Source: Moniliophthora roreri (taxonomy: Eukaryota; Basidiomycota; Agaricomycetes; Agaricales; Marasmiaceae). Taken from it: a stretch of 64,000 nucleotides of DNA. The translations under genes were made by a program, and so were the position numbers. Shown in pieces: positions 59,848 to 64,000 of this stretch. Each line of letters begins with the position of its first letter. Position 1 is the stretch's first letter. The stretch lies in NCBI GenBank assembly GCA_001466705.2, contig LATX02000216.1, forward strand, positions 1-64,000, read 5' to 3'. A model generated the notes under the pieces. It saw only the letters and a list, made by a program, of their open reading frames with translations. It had not been told where the DNA came from and did not search any database.

Positions 59848-61281
59848 TCAGTACACGTCAATTTCCAGCAGGCCCTTCGCGGCTGTACGAGGAAGACTCC
59901 ACTTCTTAATCGCTGAATGAATCCGAGATTCGGTCACGACATATTTGAGCCATTGAGCCTTTAAGCGATATATCGAAAAATCGATCTCCAATACCAGAGT
60001 TTTCAACAGTGGAAACGTATTGCCCGACAGGATCTCATCTAGAGATTTCCACTCGGCCCGCCCCTCGCATATTGTCTCCAGTTCGTACAGGATAGGGGCA
60101 ACCAATGTCGCTTCTAGTTCTATCCTCTCGAGGAAAGGCGCTGTTAAGGTTTTCAAGAGCGCTGCGGTACACGATATGCCCAGAGGGAGCACGGAGTCTT
60201 CGCTTGGTGTCATGTATATCGAAAAGACTCTAAGGTTCCGCAAGTGACTGAGGATCTTGGACGACAATAGATATTCTGATGATACACCATGAGCCAAGCC
60301 GCAAGGGCAGATTCAACTGAAGAGCTTACTGTACAAAACATCATACTCATTCGGGATCACATATGGATTGTCATGCGAGAATGTCCTTGGTAGAGTCGGA
60401 ATACCAAGGAAGAGAGTCCGAAGTTGTGGCCCCACAGCGTGGAGAAAGTCCGCAAGAGCTGCGAGATCCGGCTGATGAAGCCTCTCCTCTATATCAGAAA
60501 TGTAGTCCCATGAGATTGAGACATGCTCGAGTTTTGAGTGGTCGAAGGCAGGTCCGGTCATCCACATGAACATGTCCCTGGACACATCCGAATCCAGGAA
60601 GATAAGGTGACGGATTTGTTTCGGTTTCCCATCCTTCGGACACTGCTTGCGAAGAGAGAGCCCACATTCATTCATCGAGGGGTCGATGTAGTCCCAATAC
60701 GATCCAATATCGCCGACGGCCAGTTGGATGAGATTCGGGAGGTTGTACACAAGATCGGGTAAATCACTGGCGCGACTCATTTCTGGTATACCCACAACAC
60801 GAAGTTCTGCCATTGATTGCAAGCTTTTGATAAGTGCTTGTTCGACAGGCCCCCAATGCTGAATGTCGTCCATTTCAACCCTCCTGACATTACAGCACGC
60901 CGACGCTAGAATCGATGCGGCTGGACTGCGCAAGTAGGGCGTTCTCGTACTATCATCGGTGAGGACTAGCTTCCTGACATATCGGCCCAGATGTGGCGAC
61001 GCCTCGAACTTTTTGCTCCAGTATTCGCAAGTATCTGCAGAGTCAATTTGAATAGCTGCAAATAGTCTGGCCTGAGCCACTTGACACCATAACTTGGACA
61101 CCAATGCCATGTTCATGAGCAGCTCCCTTTCTTCATCCTCTGCAGCATCAAAGTCCTCGACGATGAGCATTATGACTTCCGGTGGCAGCTGATCCTGACT
61201 GGAAGTAGCTAAACTGTCGTCGCCAGCCTGTGGCTGGTCAGATCCCGCGTCGACGCGACTTTTCTTGGGTTTTTGAGTCAT
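59848..61281 (-). CDS. F-box-like protein
   Basis: From the ATG at 61281, a basic leader is followed by DQLPPEVIMLIVEDF ... NMALVSKLWCQVAQ (about residues 30-75), an F-box-like motif. The remainder shows Leu-rich spaced strands (YVRKLVLTDD, NVRRVEMDD, LEHVSISWDY, LRTLFLGIP) suggestive of irregular leucine-rich repeats. One 54-nt intron (60276-60329) splits a Lys codon; the two exons (952 and 428 nt) give 459 residues, and the stop is at 59848-59850. By family it would be a substrate adaptor of an SCF ubiquitin ligase. It is unrelated in detail to the F-box pair at 24-29 kb. Substrate unknown. Confidence 0.8.
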
Positions 61282-62319
61282 CTATGTGTATAATAAAATG
61301 AGATCAAGATGTCGCGCTTAAGGATTTTATACATACCAATATTTGAAGGTGAAGGAAAAGCTGCAAGGGGTGAAAGGACAAAGTGAATCCGTGGGAACTA
61401 CACGCTTATGGGGTGCTATATATCGGACCCGCTGGTGCAATCATCCGATGAGCGTAAATGTATCTGAATCATGTCACAGAAGATCCCAATCTCAACGTCA
61501 GTTTGAGCTCGATTACTCACAGAGTTGAGGCGAGGTTTCTTGGTGTCTGGCATTGGGTTGAAAGTTGGCCTGGGAAAGTCGCAGCACTGCCACAAAACTT
61601 CGACCAGTTCCCACACTTCCTAGTCACTCAAGTTTTGAGGTTCCCTCCATACGGTTCATTCCTCCATCAAACTATGGACTGGGTATGAGATGATGTCGCT
61701 CAATAATGGAAAGCCCTGTGGTGCGTGAGGTATCTATCATGCGCCAATGATATCGCTGACTATGCTTTCTTAGTAAACAGTTCCTCTATTTCGCCGATTG
61801 TCCTTCCAGAGTGCCGGAACTATTTCGCTCCGCGTCTATCCTCTGGTATCATTCATGCAAGCATAAACCATACGCAAACCACTACACTGGCATTATCGGA
61901 ACACCGTGGGTGATATCGACTCTGCCGTCGAGACAACAAGTATTTTGGACACGGCCCTGGCCTGACATCTGACTTAGAGCATTCTATTGTATGGTTTGCG
62001 ACGTGGATGAGCTCTGAGCTACCTGAAGCCAGGCTTGAGCTAGGGCTCCCAGATCAAGTTCGAGCCCCAGTAGTACGATGAGGCCTCCATCGCCTGTCAA
62101 ATATCCACGGCCATCGCTATTTCTCGTCCTCCATCACAGAAAGCTATAGAATGCTCCCATATCACGCTAGCATTTGTCATAGCGGCGCACTAATACGAAG
62201 GTTAATGAACGCCTTCGGACTTGACTCCAGCATCATCACTCGCGATTCCAGTAGATTGTTATTACTATCATCTCTACCCTCCATGCTTCCACTTTTGTTT
62301 TTCCGATCGAGGAGCGCAG
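61282..62319. other. Intergenic, no supported gene
   Basis: Only short frames without motifs occur. The region is the promoter side of the F-box-like gene and the left flank of the M15-like pseudogene. Confidence 0.45.
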
Positions 62320-62913
62320 CGGCACATCCCTCACTCAGGTTCAAGCAGAGGCCCGTCTTATCCCTCAGGGCATCGCCACCTCTTCCTCCGGTGATTGCAC
62401 TACTCGCAGCAACTCCTCATGCACGTCCTACGAGGGTATCCTCTCAGGCACGGTCGCGTCGTTATTACCCTGAAGAACACTGCTGGTGTCAGCACCCTCG
62501 TGATCACCGGCGGAGCAGAAGTTGGCCACGCAAGTGGTACATACTCCCACTGCAACGGATACAAGGTCAACATCCGTCACGAGGACCCTGGAATGTGACG
62601 GTGGGTCCTTTCGACCAAATTTGAGGATTTCGGGTTCGGACATCTTTGGGGAGTCAGTCAAACGGGTTCTCCTGGCGTATTCCAGGGTCTTCCGTCACGC
62701 CACGCAGCTCGACAACTACATTATCAAAGGTCATTTTGCGGGAGTCGCTAACCGATTTGATGGTTACCCACAGTGGCAATATCTACTGCATGAGTTTCGT
62801 CAATTTGTTTTCTCTGTGAACTCGCACTTATTAATACTTTTGGAACCCAGAATGAGGGTGTTCGTTGGGATGTTACCTATTATTGGCCATCTTGGAATTG
62901 GTGTATGAAATAG
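62320..62913 (+). pseudogene. Peptidase M15-like protein, degenerate copy
   Basis: Aligned with the intact paralogue at 63342-63803, this copy keeps IPQGIATSSSGDCTTRSN, ITGGAEVGHASGTYSHCNGY and QLDNYI. It has lost the start codon. A deletion near 62455 shifts the frame. The metal-ligand Asp has become Asn (KVNI), and a 109-bp insertion (62582-62690) splits it. The intron donor after the TACTGC motif (about 62786-62791) reads AT instead of GT. Near 62855 the conserved E-x2-H-W motif reads Glu-Gly-Val-Arg-Trp, so the metal-ligand His is also lost. It cannot encode an active protein. Confidence 0.85.
62582..62690. mobile_element. 109-bp MITE-like insertion with 9-bp target duplication
   Basis: The insert starts AGGACCCTGGAAT and ends ATTCCAGGGTCT, inverted repeats that differ by one base in length. 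TCCGTCACG occurs on both sides (62573-62581 and 62691-62699). Removing the insert and one 9-bp copy restores alignment and reading frame with the intact paralogue. Mutator-like elements are known for 9-bp TSDs, so a MULE-derived MITE is the best guess. Confidence 0.75.
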
Positions 62914-63341
62914 CAAACGGCCGGTATGGGATCACACAAGTCATACTGTGCTTCGAATTCCTCAAAACCATTTCAAGTTTTCACTTTTAATTCTATAGTC
63001 CACTCTGGAGTTATCCTTGAACTTTCACCTCCTCCTACGTCAGACGCCTGCGCCCCCAGCCACCTCCAATCGATCGTTGACTTCTTATGTCAATACATGA
63101 GGCCGCAGCTTTATACAGCAGGAACTAATACCAGTCTTCTTCTGTACTACAACGTAGTACTGCCGCGTGCGCACGTTCAGAACCCAACGATCAATGAATT
63201 TGACGATCCGATCGTCACCGATGACTTCTTGTCAGACCTGCGCACCTCATGAACGCCTTTTGAATCAAAGTGGGTCAATAAACAAAGAACGGGTACATAT
63301 GAGGCACCTATAAGGCACTTTAAGAGCCTTCAAACCACACC
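62914..63341. other. Intergenic between the two M15-like copies
   Basis: This is the spacer and promoter region of the intact copy. A 108-codon plus frame (62926-63252) has no recognisable motif. Confidence 0.4.
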
Positions 63342-63803
63342 ATGTCTCGCACACCGCTCTCTCAAGCTCAAGCAGAGGCCCGCCTTATTCCTCAGGGTAT
63401 CACGGCCTCTTCCACCGGTCGCTGCACCACGCGCAGCAACCCTTCGTGCACATCCTACGAGGGTATTCTCTCTGGTACGGTCGACGGCGTCGTCGGCTTA
63501 AAACAAGCTGCTGGTGTCAGCTCCCTCACTATCACCGGTGGGACTGAAGTCGGCCACGCAGGTGGTCCATACTCCCACTCGAAGGGATGTAAAGTCGACA
63601 TTCGACATTCTTCACAGCTTGACAATTATATCAAGACCACCTTCACGAAGATGACCAACCGAGGTGACGGTTATCCACAATGGAGAGATGCAAAGGGTAA
63701 CACATACTGCGTAAGTCTGTTCATTCTCCGAAGTGTACTCATACTCATCTCTGCTCTTTGAAATCAGGATGAGGGACATCATTGGGATGTCACGTATCGT
63801 TGA
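63342..63803 (+). CDS. Small peptidase M15-like (VanX/VanY/hedgehog-fold) protein
   Basis: The ATG at 63342 and one 57-nt intron (63711-63767) give a 134-residue protein. YSHSKGCKVDI (residues 77-87) fits S-x-H-x2-G-x3-D, and the second exon encodes DEGHHWDV, fitting E-x2-H-[FW]. These are the zinc ligands (His79, Asp86, His128) and catalytic Glu125 of the M15 DD-peptidase fold, which in bacteria cleaves D-Ala-containing peptidoglycan peptides. No signal peptide is visible, so the protein would be cytosolic or exported unconventionally. It lies about 430 bp after a degenerate copy. Possible roles are cell-wall peptide processing or antibacterial defence; both are inference. The family resembles bacterial secreted proteins, which suggests ancient transfer. 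Confidence 0.75.
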
Positions 63804-64000
63804 TGCCTAGGTGACCATATGGCCAGTGTAGCTTGAAGTTTTACGCTTCGACCATTGATATCATCGCTCCCATCACTAAGCAAACTCCATATGTACACGA
63901 TACTCTCGGTCCCCTTCATTGATCATTCTCAAACTCCCTTTGATTCTCCTTTTTCTACTGTACAGAATTATATTCGAGCAAATATCATTGTAGCCTCCGA
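63804..64000. other. 3' flank of the M15-like gene
   Basis: No gene or repeat recognised before the window ends. Confidence 0.4.

Overview
The window looks like a transposon-rich stretch of a basidiomycete (Agaricomycetes-type) genome. Host genes carry many short introns, mostly 50-60 nt, and encode typical mushroom families (NACHT NTPases, F-box proteins, a Zn2Cys6-type regulator, a basidiomycete-style GST). The mobile elements (Ty1/copia, Ty3 chromovirus, PIF/Harbinger, CACTA-ended and other TIR elements) also fit.

Layout. (1) 1-10541: a minus-strand Ty1/copia retrotransposon, represented by overlapping near-identical pieces joined by eleven single Ns. This is a patched scaffold of a collapsed repeat, so distances here are not real. 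Its 451-bp LTR ends at 10541 inside a NACHT gene, which it truncates. (2) 10542-17246: the truncated NACHT gene and an intact tandem paralogue, whose C-terminus holds three copies of a module that usually appears once. (3) 18969-28790: minus-strand host genes: a Zn2Cys6-type protein, a short-chain dehydrogenase, and two tandem paralogous F-box/zinc-ribbon genes. (4) 29349-42445: a nested stack. A TIR transposon (about 70-bp TIRs, 8-bp TSD, unrecognised large protein) is interrupted by a complete Ty3 chromovirus (383-bp LTRs, 5-bp TSD). That in turn is interrupted by a 747-bp CACTA-ended element with a 3-bp TSD. (5) 44940-46802: an apparently intact four-exon, stand-alone DxDD class II terpene cyclase. 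(6) 47388-52063: a PIF/Harbinger element with a decayed transposase and a Myb/SANT-like partner gene. (7) 56267-63803: a GST, an SCO1 copper chaperone, an F-box-like gene, and a duplicated pair of peptidase-M15-like small proteins. The first M15-like copy is a pseudogene carrying a 109-bp MITE.

The elements at 29-52 kb are disabled mainly by in-frame stops (mostly TGA) with the reading frame otherwise kept. This fits C-to-T decay at CpG sites, i.e. methylation- or RIP-like silencing. No operon-like cooperation is expected. The clearest functional themes are intracellular NLR-type surveillance (10.5-17.2 kb), terpenoid chemistry (44.9 kb), mitochondrial copper delivery (58.3 kb) and a bacterial-style hydrolase fold (63.3 kb). 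Exon boundaries were inferred by eye from splice sites and paralogue comparison. Family assignments rest on recognised motifs, not on database searches.
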